From: Halalkalibacter oceani
Lineage (GTDB): Bacteria > Bacillota > Bacilli > Bacillales > Bacillaceae_D
Length of the DNA: 64,000 bases
Assembly (NCBI RefSeq): GCF_023715705.1
Contig: NZ_JAMBOS010000006.1
Location: 147,696-211,695, forward strand
Reading direction: 5' to 3'
This document shows positions 1-8,279 of this stretch, piece by piece (the first letter of the stretch is position 1; the number at the start of each line of letters is the position of its first letter). The position numbers were made by a program, and so were the translations under genes. The notes under the pieces were generated by a model, which made no database searches, was not told the DNA's origin, and worked only from the letters and a program-made list of their open reading frames with translations.

Positions 1-348
1 CTCGTCAAATTCGCGCTGGGCCTCAATCGTCCGTTTGGCGTATGGGGTCGCAGCCAAACGTTCAAAAGGAATCGGTTTTCCGGTATCGATGCAAATGCCA
101 TAGCTTCCATCCTCAATTTGCTTGAGCGAGGCTTGCACTTCCTCAAGACGCTGTTGATCGGCGAGCTGGAACGTTTGTTGCATGACCTCTTCTTCATAGT
201 CGCTCGCACGGTCAGCAGGGTGATTGTCAATGCCGCTCGCCTGCTGATTGCCGGCGCGCCCATGCTGCTGTTGCTTTTTTTCTAAATCGGCTTTTATCTT
301 GAGCAGTTCGCTTCGTAGTTGCTCAATTTGTTGTGTTGAGAGTTCCAT
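1..348 (-). CDS. DksA/TraR zinc-finger family protein (YteA/YocK-like), partial
   Basis: The 116 visible codons start at an ATG at 348, six bases after a GGAGGTGG ribosome binding site, and run off the left edge, so the C-terminus is missing. The N-terminal ~60 residues are charged, Gln-rich and predicted helical. They are followed by a DksA/TraR-type module with GICIDTGKPIPFERL near residue 86. The canonical finger has CxxC here, but this protein has C-x-x-T, so the zinc site is degenerate, as I recall for the Bacillus YteA/YocK proteins. Members of the family bind RNA polymerase or act in general stress and sporulation; the role here is not known. It lies 57 bp downstream of the antiporter gene on the same strand and may share its transcript. 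Confidence 0.8.
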   Translation of the reverse strand, partial: MELSTQQIEQLRSELLKIKADLEKKQQQHGRAGNQQASGIDNHPADRASDYEEEVMQQTFQLADQQRLEEVQASLKQIEDGSYGICIDTGKPIPFERLAATPYAKRTIEAQREFDE

Positions 349-405
349 TTGTACCACCTCCGTACAATGTTTCTTCCCCTCGCGCTCAACTTCTAAACGA
401 AGCGG

Positions 406-1602
406 CTATCGTCCGCGTTTGCTGATGCTTTTCGTCAAGGGATAGATCAGAATACTTTGCAGGCAAAGTGAAACAAGGATCGTGCCGAACGTCAAAGAAA
501 TGACATCATGATGCTGTCCACCGAGATCGGCTTCGAGCGAGAGCAGGAGCGCGACAGACATCGCTCCTTTAATCCCGGCCATCGTCAGTATGACTTTCTT
601 TTGACGGTTCATTTGATTGCGCCATGACCGTTTTATCAGAGACGTCCAGGCAACGACCAAATAGCGGATAAGCAAGGTGGCACCAAAGATCAGAACAATC
701 AGTCCACCGTTCTGGAAGCTGAGGTACTTCGTCGCGACAATGCCGATGATGAGAAAAAGCAGCGCTAAAATACTCGGTTCAACCGCATCCCAAAAGCCGT
801 CGAGACTTTGGCGGAAATGCTCCTCTTTCGCTGATTTTTCAAACGTTCTTGAAAGCATCAATCCGGCTGTGACGGAGGCAAGCACACCTGAAACACCGAG
901 ATGCTCCGCACAGTAAAAGCTGCCGTAAGCGAGGATAATGCTGAGCATAATCTGATATTGACGATGATGAGTCAGGTGAACGGCTTTTGTGACAATCCAG
1001 CCGAAGAGGACGCCGATAAGGATCCCGGCGATCGAGACGATAAAAAAATCAGAGAAAAAAGAAATGAGCCTGAAGCTTTCGCCGGTGGCCAGTACTCCTG
1101 CTACGACCGTAAACAAAACGATGCTTGTCCCGTCATTTACCATCGATTCTCCTTCGACGATATAGGCAAGATCGGCTTCCCCGCTTGCTTGTTTTAAAAT
1201 GGAAATGACCGTAACCGGATCGGACGGTGTCAAAATACTGGCCATGACGAGCGCTTCAAGAAAGGACAGCGCGACAAACGGCTGAGCGATGACATAGATG
1301 GAAGCGGCAAGCAATAAGGCCATCACAAGCAGACCGACTGTGCTTAACGACAGGATCATCCCGATCCGCTTTTTAAATTGTGAAAAAGGAAAATGGTAAG
1401 CGGAGATAAATAATAACGCCGGCAAAAACCAGTCAAAGATCATATCCTTCGTTAATTCAATCGAATGAAAAAAAGGGATAAATGACAGGCAGACACCAAG
1501 CAGGACTAATACAACTGGAACAGGAAACGCTTCTTTCTTTTTATCAATCGTAAAGACAATATACCCGATAAAAAGCAGCAGGATGACGTGAAAGGACTCC
1601 AC
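406..1602 (-). CDS. CPA1-family Na+(K+)/H+ antiporter
   Basis: This is a polytopic membrane protein of about 398 residues with roughly 11-12 hydrophobic segments. Family hallmarks are a TPSDPV motif near residue 125 and EGESMVNDGT near residue 150. These hold the ion-binding aspartates of CPA1 (NhaP/NhaG-type) exchangers, which expel Na+ or K+ in exchange for protons at the cytoplasmic membrane. A GTG at 1602 is preferred as start because AGAGGTG lies six bases upstream; an in-frame GTG at 1611 would overlap that site. The C-terminus ends soon after the last membrane segment, so the long regulatory tail seen in some relatives is absent. Cation specificity cannot be read from sequence. Confidence 0.88.
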   Translation of the reverse strand: MESFHVILLLFIGYIVFTIDKKKEAFPVPVVLVLLGVCLSFIPFFHSIELTKDMIFDWFLPALLFISAYHFPFSQFKKRIGMILSLSTVGLLVMALLLAASIYVIAQPFVALSFLEALVMASILTPSDPVTVISILKQASGEADLAYIVEGESMVNDGTSIVLFTVVAGVLATGESFRLISFFSDFFIVSIAGILIGVLFGWIVTKAVHLTHHRQYQIMLSIILAYGSFYCAEHLGVSGVLASVTAGLMLSRTFEKSAKEEHFRQSLDGFWDAVEPSILALLFLIIGIVATKYLSFQNGGLIVLIFGATLLIRYLVVAWTSLIKRSWRNQMNRQKKVILTMAGIKGAMSVALLLSLEADLGGQHHDVISLTFGTILVSLCLQSILIYPLTKSISKRGR

Positions 1603-1798
1603 CGGCTTCACCTCTTTTCTTCACGTACGATTGCTTTTTATCTTCCCATCTTTGCCGTTCTTCAATCCTTTTTAGCAAGATCGTAATCGCGCTATGCTCG
1701 GCGCCCGCATTCTAGTATAATAAGACAGGAGTGAAAATAGGAAAAATAGTTTCGAACAATTGTGCAATACCGATTCATCGTGAGGAGTGACGATCGAT

Positions 1799-2221
1799 TT
1801 GTCTAATAAACAGTTAAAACGCTTTGGGGTATCAATGGAGGAAGGACTGCTGCAGAAATTTGACCAGCTGATTAAAACAAAAGGATACGAAAACCGGTCA
1901 GAAGCCGTTCGTGATCTTGTCCGCGATGCCCTCGTCAAGCAGACATGGGAAGATGATGAGCAAATGGTTGCGGGAAGTGTATTGATTTTTTATGACCATC
2001 ATCAGTCTGATTTATTGCAGGAGCTGACTGTTATCCAGCATGAAATGCACGATCAGGTGCTGGCGACGACTCATTTTCATATTGATCATAGCAACTGCCT
2101 GGAGATTATTGTCGTGAAAGGAAAGGCGAAGGACATTCGCAGCTTCAGTGATCAGCTTATTAGTTTAAAAGGGGTCAAATACGGGAAGTTCACCGTTTCC
2201 CCACTGGAGTCGATGGAGTAG
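1799..2221 (+). CDS. nikR: Nickel-responsive transcriptional regulator NikR
   Basis: This 140-residue ribbon-helix-helix/ACT regulator binds Ni2+ and represses nickel uptake genes in characterised relatives. The N-terminal ~45 residues form the RHH DNA-binding domain (RFGVSMEEGLL, then NRSEAVRDLV). The high-affinity nickel ligands are present with exactly the E. coli spacing: His81, His92, His94 and Cys100, numbered from the TTG start. That TTG is favoured because GGAG lies about ten bases upstream; the in-frame GTG at 1787 overlaps the same Shine-Dalgarno. It is flanked by the divergent antiporter gene and a convergent CAP-domain gene. No nickel ABC transporter or permease of a known nickel family is adjacent, so its targets are elsewhere or unrecognised. 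Confidence 0.93.
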   Translation: MSNKQLKRFGVSMEEGLLQKFDQLIKTKGYENRSEAVRDLVRDALVKQTWEDDEQMVAGSVLIFYDHHQSDLLQELTVIQHEMHDQVLATTHFHIDHSNCLEIIVVKGKAKDIRSFSDQLISLKGVKYGKFTVSPLESME

Positions 2222-2246
2222 TGGTCCGGCAAGTGTGGAAAATCGG

Positions 2247-2295
2247 TAAAGAGCTTGAGAATCAAGGGAAGCGATCCTTGCTCTCAAGCTCTTTG
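2247..2295. terminator. Bidirectional stem-loop between nikR and the CAP gene
   Basis: AAAGAGCTTGAGA pairs with TCTCAAGCTCTTT, and CAAGG/CCTTG extends the inner stem. It lies between convergent genes, so it could stop transcription from both sides, although the T tracts are short. Confidence 0.7.
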
Positions 2296-2303
2296 TCTGC
2301 TGA

Positions 2304-2927
2304 TTAACGTCCGATGAACATTTGTGTCCAGTAATGGCCGTAGGAACCTCCTTTGGCGTAGCCGACGCCGATATGAGTATAGTTCGCGGATAAGATATTT
2401 TGCCGGTGACCGCTGCTGTTCATCCAGGCATTGAAGACAGCCTGGGCCGATGTCTGCCCGGCGGCGATGTTTTCAGCGGATGCCCGATAGCTGATCCCGA
2501 AGTTGCGGATCATCTCTTGCGGGCTGCCATATGTAGGGGACGTGTGACTGAAATAGCGACGGTCGCGCATGTCTTCCGACTTATAGCGGGCGACTCTCGC
2601 AAGCTCCCAATCTGATTGGAGCGCGGCAAGGCCATGCTTTGCCCGTTCCTGATTCACTAAACGGACGACCTCATCCTCGAAAGATAAAAAAGCGCTGACT
2701 TCAGGAATCCGAAGTGTTTGGCCGGGATAAATCAAATCGGGATTGGAAATGGATGGGTTGGCGCCAATAAGCTCGCTCACTCCAACCTGATAGCGGGCGG
2801 CAATTTTCCACATCGTGTCGCCAGAGGTTACGGTGTGAGTCGTCGCGGCCTCGGCTTCCTGATGGGTAACAATGACAAGGGTAACAGCCAATGAAAGTAA
2901 TGTGGTTAATCGGATCATTTGTTTCAT
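2304..2927 (-). CDS. Secreted LysM + CAP (SCP/PR1) domain protein, YkwD-like
   Basis: From the ATG at 2927 the protein is 207 residues. It has a typical signal peptide (positive N-terminus, hydrophobic core, EAEAA cleavage region), one LysM domain (HTVTSGDTMWKIAA to GQTLRIP, about residues 32-75) and a C-terminal CAP domain of about 120 residues. The CAP motifs are visible: LVNQERAKHGLAAL, YFSHTSPTYG, SAENIAAG and HRQNILSANYTHIGVGY. The LysM would anchor it to peptidoglycan; CAP proteins of this YkwD type are found on spores and cell walls, with no settled activity. An upstream in-frame ATG at 2993 exists. Neither start has a good ribosome binding site, and 2927 is chosen because it gives a clean signal peptide. 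Confidence 0.85.
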   Translation of the reverse strand: MKQMIRLTTLLSLAVTLVIVTHQEAEAATTHTVTSGDTMWKIAARYQVGVSELIGANPSISNPDLIYPGQTLRIPEVSAFLSFEDEVVRLVNQERAKHGLAALQSDWELARVARYKSEDMRDRRYFSHTSPTYGSPQEMIRNFGISYRASAENIAAGQTSAQAVFNAWMNSSGHRQNILSANYTHIGVGYAKGGSYGHYWTQMFIGR

Positions 2928-3095
2928 AAACAGAATTGTATGGCAAGGAGAAAATGAAGTATAGCTGTAAAACTTTCCTGATTTAGTAAACATTCGATTG
3001 CTTGTCCGTTATTTTCATCAACAGTAAATCCGTGTAATAAACAGTTGAAAGAGGGGGAAAAGAGGAGTAAAGTAAAAAATGATGATCCGTAGAGA

Positions 3096-3111
3096 GGCGA
3101 AATATTTCGCC
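3096..3111. promoter_or_regulatory. Perfect 16-bp palindrome upstream of permease-like gene
   Basis: GGCGAAATATTTCGCC lies 26 bp before the ATG at 3137 and is a plausible operator. The same half-site GCGAAAT recurs inverted at 8151-8167, upstream of the AbrB-family gene. Confidence 0.4.
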
Positions 3112-3136
3112 GGTCACAAATGAAAAGGGGAAGACC

Positions 3137-4507
3137 ATGTTTCCATTTCTATTCCGTCATTTGTACATTTTTTATTCTGCTATTCTCATTTTGTATGTGG
3201 GCAATACATTCTTAGCCAGCTCCCTAGTAGACTATGTTATCGGTGTGTTAGCGATCCCGATGCTGCTTTTATCCTTTAAGGGCGCAAGCAGGCTCTTTCG
3301 CACGCTCGGTTGTATTTTTTTAAGCATAGGCATGCTTTTTTATTTTTATTCAGGCCTGCCGATCCTTGATCTTCCACTCTATCTGACGTCGACGATGCAG
3401 CTGCTCGCTTTTTTAGCCGTATTGCCATGGATGAACAGCGTCGTTCACGCCGGACGCTTTGACCGCCGCATGAATGAAGTGATGAAAGCCAATGTCTCAA
3501 ATCTCGGCAAACTATATGTCAGAAGCTCGTTCACTACGTATATGCTATGTACCTTTGTCAATTTATCCTCGATTCCTTTAACGCAGGAGGTGCTGCTTGA
3601 AAATCTCGCTAAGGCGAAGAAAAAGCTGCGCGACACGTTTATCAGTCGGACGACATTACGTGGCTTCTCTCTCGCATTGGCATGGAGTCCGATGGAGATC
3701 ATCGTCGCGCTAACTGTCGATGCAACAGGGGTCAGCTATATGACGTACTTGCCGTGGCTGATCATTTGCTCGGTAACGGTGCTGCTTGCCGACTGGCTGT
3801 GGGGTCATAAAAAATATCAGTCAATCAGCTATGAGCCGGGCACGACAGGTACTGCCCGTTCTCTGCAACCGCGGCGGCTCGTTGGCCGGATTCTCACGTT
3901 ATTTCTTGCGTTATCGGTTTTTTTAGTCGTTGTCGTGACGATCGGGAATGTGTTTGAGTTGAACTTTATCTTATCAGTTACGCTTGTCATCCTGCCCTTT
4001 TCCTTTATCTGGTCGATTCTGTTAAAAAGGTGGCACAGCTTTATTACGATTGGCTGGCATACATGGAAGGTGCGGACGAACAATATGCAAAATTTCGTTG
4101 TGCTTTTCTTGTCGCTGGCATTCTTTTCAAGCGCATTGAATGAGACACCTTTTTTACACTATATTCAGCAGCCGTTTTTTGCCGCTTCTGAATATCCGCT
4201 CTTAATCCTGATTTTGATTCAGCTTAGTTATTTGATGTTGAGCATGATCGGTGTCCATCCGATTGCGACAATCGGAATCCTTGTCGAAGTGCTGCAGCCG
4301 TTATATGACATTATGAATCCATTAAGCATCGGGATGGTATTGATCACAGGGGCATTGCCTACTGCCGCAGTCGGCGTGTACGGCGTTACGGTGACAATGA
4401 CATCGATGACGACGAAGCAAAGCCCTTACCGCGTAACATGGGCCAATCTCCCTTTTGCCCTTGTGTATGGAGGAATGGGCGTCTTAATCGGTTATCTGCT
4501 TTTATAG
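3137..4507 (+). CDS. Polytopic membrane protein, permease-like (paralogue 1)
   Basis: This is a 456-residue integral membrane protein with about 11-12 hydrophobic segments and a central basic cytoplasmic stretch (around LLKRWHSF). The start ATG follows AAAAGGGGAAGACC. I do not recognise a named family. The layout of two hydrophobic halves, each ending in small-residue loops such as TGALPTAAVGVYG, is reminiscent of ion-transporter-superfamily permeases (ArsB/CitMHS/DctM type), but that is inference. The gene at 4760-6169 encodes a protein of the same length and segment layout with local similarity (LALAWSPMEI here; VILWSPYFAS there), so the two are probably tandem paralogues that may transport related anions or form a heteromer. 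A palindrome at 3096-3111 may regulate it. Confidence 0.7.
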   Translation: MFPFLFRHLYIFYSAILILYVGNTFLASSLVDYVIGVLAIPMLLLSFKGASRLFRTLGCIFLSIGMLFYFYSGLPILDLPLYLTSTMQLLAFLAVLPWMNSVVHAGRFDRRMNEVMKANVSNLGKLYVRSSFTTYMLCTFVNLSSIPLTQEVLLENLAKAKKKLRDTFISRTTLRGFSLALAWSPMEIIVALTVDATGVSYMTYLPWLIICSVTVLLADWLWGHKKYQSISYEPGTTGTARSLQPRRLVGRILTLFLALSVFLVVVVTIGNVFELNFILSVTLVILPFSFIWSILLKRWHSFITIGWHTWKVRTNNMQNFVVLFLSLAFFSSALNETPFLHYIQQPFFAASEYPLLILILIQLSYLMLSMIGVHPIATIGILVEVLQPLYDIMNPLSIGMVLITGALPTAAVGVYGVTVTMTSMTTKQSPYRVTWANLPFALVYGGMGVLIGYLLL

Positions 4508-4759
4508 GCAGCGAAGCTGAGGGGGCGGCACAGCTCCTTTTCAGCCGAATCGCCGAATGAAGGGAGATTGTATATTAAGAAGTGCTCATGTATGATAGAA
4601 ACAGAGGTTGGTTATTCGCTGGAGAAAAGCGAGAGCGCTTACTTTTCAAAGCTTACCTGTTTCATGGAAAGGGGAAGGCTAGTGAAGGGGGGGCAACAAG
4701 CAGGCTGAAAAAGGGAGAGAGAAGTGCTAACTTTCTGACATTGTAAGGTGGCGATAGGT

Positions 4760-6169
4760 ATGCAGGCTCAAGTGAAAGTCGATTCTCCGGCAACAGAAAA
4801 AGCATTGACGCTGAAGTCAGGGCTGATGCTGGGCATGTGCTTGTTTTACCTTGTCCATTTCTTTGTACCGATCCTGATTTTGCAGTATGGAATGACAGTG
4901 CTGACAATGGCCGCTTTCTTTCTTTGTCTGCCAAAAGCAAGCCCGTTTCCACGCTATTTTGCTTCGATGATGTTTGCTGTCGGTTTTATGCTTGCTTTTT
5001 TGCGAGGAGAGGATCTTCGCGCGATGTCTGATGGCGTGCTGATGAACTTGCCGCTGTTAACACTCGTGCTGCTCGTTCCATTGCTATCCATCCCGTTTAA
5101 GCTTGGAGGATACTTTGAGGCGATTCATTATTATTTGCAGAAGATGGTCGCAGATTCAAAGAAACTATTTGCCAGCATCTCGCTTTTTTTGTTTTGTTTT
5201 GGGCCGATTTTGAATCTCGGCTCGATTCGCGTTGTCCATGAGATGGTTAAGGATTTAAAATTACATCCCGTGCTACTCGGCAAAGCGTATTTAGTCGGGT
5301 TTTCCACCGTGATTCTCTGGTCTCCGTATTTTGCCTCAGTGGCGCTGGTGCTTTATTATTTGCAGCTGAATGTTACCGATTACATTTTACTTGGGATCAG
5401 CTTTGCACTCATCCAATTAGTCGTCGGTAATCTTCTGTTTGCCCTCTATTATAAAAAGTGGCAGCGATACAGAACAAAAGAGGAGAGCCACCCGGCGCAG
5501 GGGACCGTCCCAAATAGCAATTCGTCCGCCTGCTACCGTCGGAAAATGCTTCGTCTTGTTGGGTTGCTCGCTATGTTAATGACGGTTATTTTCCTGATGG
5601 AGTACCTTACGAGATGGCCGATGATGCTGCTCGTCAGTCTTGTGGCGATTTTATTTCCGGTCGTCTGGAGCAGTCTGAAGCGCAAGTGGAAGGCGCTGAT
5701 TCAGCCGTTTGCCGAGTATCGCCACAATATGGAGCGCTCGATGAATAATGAAGTCGTGATGTTTATCAGTGCGGGTGTATTTGCAAAGGCCTTATCTGAT
5801 ACAGCCTTTGCCGCAGCCATTAATCAGTGGTTAAACCTGATCGCATCTGAATCCTTTCTGCTATTTTCGGTTACGGTTGTGCTGATGATTTTGTTGTTGA
5901 CATTTATCGGCATTCATACGATTGTTGTCGTAACCGTCCTGATCATTCAGATGGACCCGGCTATTATCGGGACGTCACCGGCCGTTCTCGCACTACTTTT
6001 TATGATGAGCTGGTCGATGTCGGCGGCGCTCAGCCCCGTTAATCCTTTTAATTTGCTTGTCAGCAGCTCGGTAGGAAAACCGGGCGTGACCGTCGGGCTG
6101 CGCTGGAACGGAATCTATATCGTTTCCATGTTTGTTATCGGTATCTTATTTGTTTACGCGATTCATTAA
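4760..6169 (+). CDS. Polytopic membrane protein, permease-like (paralogue 2)
   Basis: This 469-residue integral membrane protein is translated from the ATG at 4760, eight bases after GGTGG; the GTG at 4748 would overlap that site. It has about 11-12 membrane segments and a hydrophilic loop near residues 235-260. Shared features with the upstream protein include WSPYF in the middle of the first half and a late SPVNPFNLLVSS segment, compatible with a substrate-binding hairpin. Function is not known; an anion or dicarboxylate permease of the ion-transporter superfamily is the best guess. The 250-bp gap from paralogue 1 contains no gene I can support, so the two may be transcribed together or separately. 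A VOC-family gene follows after 29 bp. Confidence 0.7.
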   Translation: MQAQVKVDSPATEKALTLKSGLMLGMCLFYLVHFFVPILILQYGMTVLTMAAFFLCLPKASPFPRYFASMMFAVGFMLAFLRGEDLRAMSDGVLMNLPLLTLVLLVPLLSIPFKLGGYFEAIHYYLQKMVADSKKLFASISLFLFCFGPILNLGSIRVVHEMVKDLKLHPVLLGKAYLVGFSTVILWSPYFASVALVLYYLQLNVTDYILLGISFALIQLVVGNLLFALYYKKWQRYRTKEESHPAQGTVPNSNSSACYRRKMLRLVGLLAMLMTVIFLMEYLTRWPMMLLVSLVAILFPVVWSSLKRKWKALIQPFAEYRHNMERSMNNEVVMFISAGVFAKALSDTAFAAAINQWLNLIASESFLLFSVTVVLMILLLTFIGIHTIVVVTVLIIQMDPAIIGTSPAVLALLFMMSWSMSAALSPVNPFNLLVSSSVGKPGVTVGLRWNGIYIVSMFVIGILFVYAIH

Positions 6170-6198
6170 CATTATAAGAAAGAAAAGAGGAGAAGAAC

Positions 6199-6585
6199 AT
6201 GATTAAAAAGATTGAGCACACGGCAATTATCGTTAAAAATTTAGAGGAATCGATTCATTATTATTCGACGATTTTCGGGATGTCGCTGCGGACAAAGGGC
6301 GATAATAAGCAGCGTTCGATGGCATTTTTATATTTTGAAACAGACCCGGCTCATGAAATTGAGCTGATTCAGGATTTGCAGCCTGACGCGGAATATGCGG
6401 CCGCAGGAATCGTCAATCATTTAGCGTTTACGGTGGAAAACATGGAGGAAGCGGTTCGTTTTTATGAGGGGAAAGGAATCGAGTTTCATACGGACAAACC
6501 GAATGTCGCGATTGATGGGGCGAAAACAAGCTTCTTTACCGGACCGAACGGCGAATTGCTGCAGCTGGTGGAGCCGGTGCGCTAA
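6199..6585 (+). CDS. VOC superfamily (glyoxalase I-like) protein
   Basis: This 128-residue protein has two beta-alpha-beta-beta-beta repeats typical of the vicinal oxygen chelate fold. Candidate metal ligands are His7 (IEHTAIIV), Glu in HEIELIQD, His in VNHLAFTV and Glu in GELLQLVEP. This H-E-H-E order fits glyoxalase I and related lyases, which isomerise the hemithioacetal of methylglyoxal and a thiol. A fosfomycin-thiol transferase or dioxygenase-like role cannot be excluded. The ATG follows AGAGGAGAAGAAC. It closely follows the permease-like gene and may be its last cistron. Confidence 0.85.
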   Translation: MIKKIEHTAIIVKNLEESIHYYSTIFGMSLRTKGDNKQRSMAFLYFETDPAHEIELIQDLQPDAEYAAAGIVNHLAFTVENMEEAVRFYEGKGIEFHTDKPNVAIDGAKTSFFTGPNGELLQLVEPVR

Positions 6586-6733
6586 CAAGAAAAGCAGGGA
6601 AGCCGGGACTAAAAGGGCTAACAGAAGATAGCTGAACAAATGCAGCGGATAGGCGTACGCCACTTTTGAAGCATGTCCGTTACGTGCTGACTTAGAAACC
6701 CATTTTAGTTATGTCCCGGCCTCCTCAAGGCTG

Positions 6734-6910
6734 TTATTTGGCGGCTAATTTTTCAATTATTTCTTCATAAGTCTCTAAAGTTTTGTATTTGTAGATCGTA
6801 AAACCTAAGGTTGTTGTTATGCAATTCCCTCTTACATCTACGATTAGCATCGTGTTAATCAGTATTTTTTCATTTGACTTTTTATCCGTTACCTCAATAA
6901 ATGAATTCAT
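6734..6910 (-). CDS. Small 58-residue protein, FlbD-like pattern
   Basis: This short ORF begins at an ATG at 6910 directly after a strong GAGGAGGGTTTAG site and ends at a TAA at 6734. The product starts MNSFIEVTDK, continues with KILINTMLIVDV and ends ETYEEIIEKLAAK. The alternation of a short beta segment, an ILIN turn, another beta segment and a C-terminal EEIxEKL helix resembles the small FlbD/YlzI-type proteins encoded beside flagellar genes, but no flagellar genes are nearby. Coding support comes from the ribosome binding site and the protein-like composition. Identity is tentative. The rest of 6586-7025 shows no further gene. Confidence 0.6.
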   Translation of the reverse strand: MNSFIEVTDKKSNEKILINTMLIVDVRGNCITTTLGFTIYKYKTLETYEEIIEKLAAK

Positions 6911-7025
6911 CTAAACCCTCCTCAAATAGCCATGCAGATAGTGGCGACTATCGTTGTTTTATCTCCTGTTTTGTATCGGAAAACCGTGAAGAAGTGGTAA
7001 GAAGGAGAGGCGTCACCACCCCTTC

Positions 7026-8090
7026 TTAGTTTGTCATTCGCTGTTCTGCTTCCTGCTTGGAGCTGAAGTACCACTTTAAAAAAGGTGGGACAAAGACGAT
7101 AATCACGACAATGCGCGTCAGCTGAAAGGCACTGACGATCGCCGGGTCTCCACCGACGGCCGAAGCCGTCAAAGCCATTTCCACTAAACCGCCTGGGGCA
7201 ATGCTCAGCAACGCGGTCGGCAGGGTCAGAGGGGTGAAATAGGCAAGAGTCGCGCCTAAGCCGAAGGAAATCAAAATCAGCAGGAGCGAGGTAATAAAAT
7301 AAACGAAACAGTATTTTCCGCCGATTTTCAAATCAGCGAATGAAATCTTTATCCCGATTCCGATCCCGACTGCTAGCTGGGCGGCCATCAGCAGCTGCGG
7401 AGGCATTGCCGCTAATTCAACCGGACTGATATTCAGGCTGGCGGTGGCGACCAGGGCACCGATGACGATCCCGGCCGGAATTCTGTCGCGTAACCAAATT
7501 CCGGCGATAACCGGCAGCACAAACCATAAATACGTCCATCCTTCAAAACTGAACGTCTGAAACGGCGTCACCGTGTTGGCGGCACCCCGTTCGGTGAAAT
7601 AAAACAAAATGGACGTCGGCACGACAAACAAAACGGTAACAAGACGTACCGTTTGAAAAATCGCTACGAGCGACGAGCGGGCATGGACAGCTTCGCTCGC
7701 GATGACCATTTCACTTAATCCTCCCGGTATGGAGCCGAATACGCTCGTCATTTTATCGACATCAATCCAATGGGTCACTAATGTACTGATGAATATACTG
7801 GCACTGATCAAAAGAATTGTAACGACTAAGTATGGTAGAAAATACGGGCCAACACTCAAAAAAGTTTCCGCAGTGAAGTAAAGCCCGAAATAAATACCGA
7901 GTATGACCAAACCGCTGTCACGGATGGGGGACGGCCAGTAAGCCTGACGCTTTGTAACCCCTTGCCAGACCATCACAAAAAAAAGTGCTCCCATCATCCA
8001 CGGGAGAGGAAGGTGAAGCAATGAGAACACCAGCCCGCCTATAAAGCCAATAAGTAATGTTTCAATTAATCGTATTCCTGTCGCGTTCAT
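7026..8090 (-). CDS. AbrB-family (Pfam AbrB transporter-like) membrane protein
   Basis: This 354-residue polytopic protein has about 10-11 membrane segments arranged as an internal duplication. Each half carries a glycine-rich signature: GSIPGGLSEMVIASEAV near residue 125 and SIAPGGLVEMALTASAVGGD near residue 295, with LPLPWMMGAL near the N-terminus. This fits the AbrB/ammonia monooxygenase-like membrane family (unrelated to the AbrB regulator), whose substrate is not established. The ATG at 8090 is chosen because AAGGGAG lies six bases upstream; an in-frame TTG at 8114 lacks such a site. A palindrome at 8151-8167 may be its operator. Both halves and their motifs look intact. Confidence 0.82.
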   Translation of the reverse strand: MNATGIRLIETLLIGFIGGLVFSLLHLPLPWMMGALFFVMVWQGVTKRQAYWPSPIRDSGLVILGIYFGLYFTAETFLSVGPYFLPYLVVTILLISASIFISTLVTHWIDVDKMTSVFGSIPGGLSEMVIASEAVHARSSLVAIFQTVRLVTVLFVVPTSILFYFTERGAANTVTPFQTFSFEGWTYLWFVLPVIAGIWLRDRIPAGIVIGALVATASLNISPVELAAMPPQLLMAAQLAVGIGIGIKISFADLKIGGKYCFVYFITSLLLILISFGLGATLAYFTPLTLPTALLSIAPGGLVEMALTASAVGGDPAIVSAFQLTRIVVIIVFVPPFLKWYFSSKQEAEQRMTN

Positions 8091-8150
8091 GGGGAACTCC
8101 CTTATCTCTAGCAAATTTCTAATCTTCTCAATTGTATCACAATCCTTATC

Positions 8151-8167
8151 ATTTCGCCTTGCGAAAT
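8151..8167. promoter_or_regulatory. Inverted repeat upstream of the AbrB-family gene
   Basis: ATTTCGC-CTT-GCGAAAT lies about 60 bp upstream of the start codon at 8090. It uses the same 7-bp half-site as the palindrome at 3096-3111 but in the outward arrangement. Confidence 0.35.
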
Positions 8168-8228
8168 AGTAAAATAAAATAATTTCACATACCGTAATTA
8201 ATGATTAATTAAAAATTTAAACAGCAAA

Positions 8229-8276
8229 AAAGAGTTGACTTTATAAGCCTAAGCCTGCAAAGTCAACTCTTTTTCA
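8229..8276 (-). terminator. Intrinsic terminator after the YjhG/YagF-type dehydratase
   Basis: AGAGTTGACTTT and AAAGTCAACTCT form a perfect 12-bp stem. On the minus strand it is followed by a run of T, directly downstream of the stop codon at 8280. Confidence 0.88.
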
Positions 8277-8279
8277 ACT

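Noticed and set aside
677..1197. Plus-strand ORFs opposite the antiporter gene
   Set aside because: Shadow frames of a well-supported membrane protein; no ribosome binding site or recognisable product.
4630..4650. cre-like GAGAGCGCTTACTT upstream of the second permease-like gene
   Set aside because: It lacks the conserved TG at the 5' end and the AA of the cre consensus; kept out of the shared-motif set.
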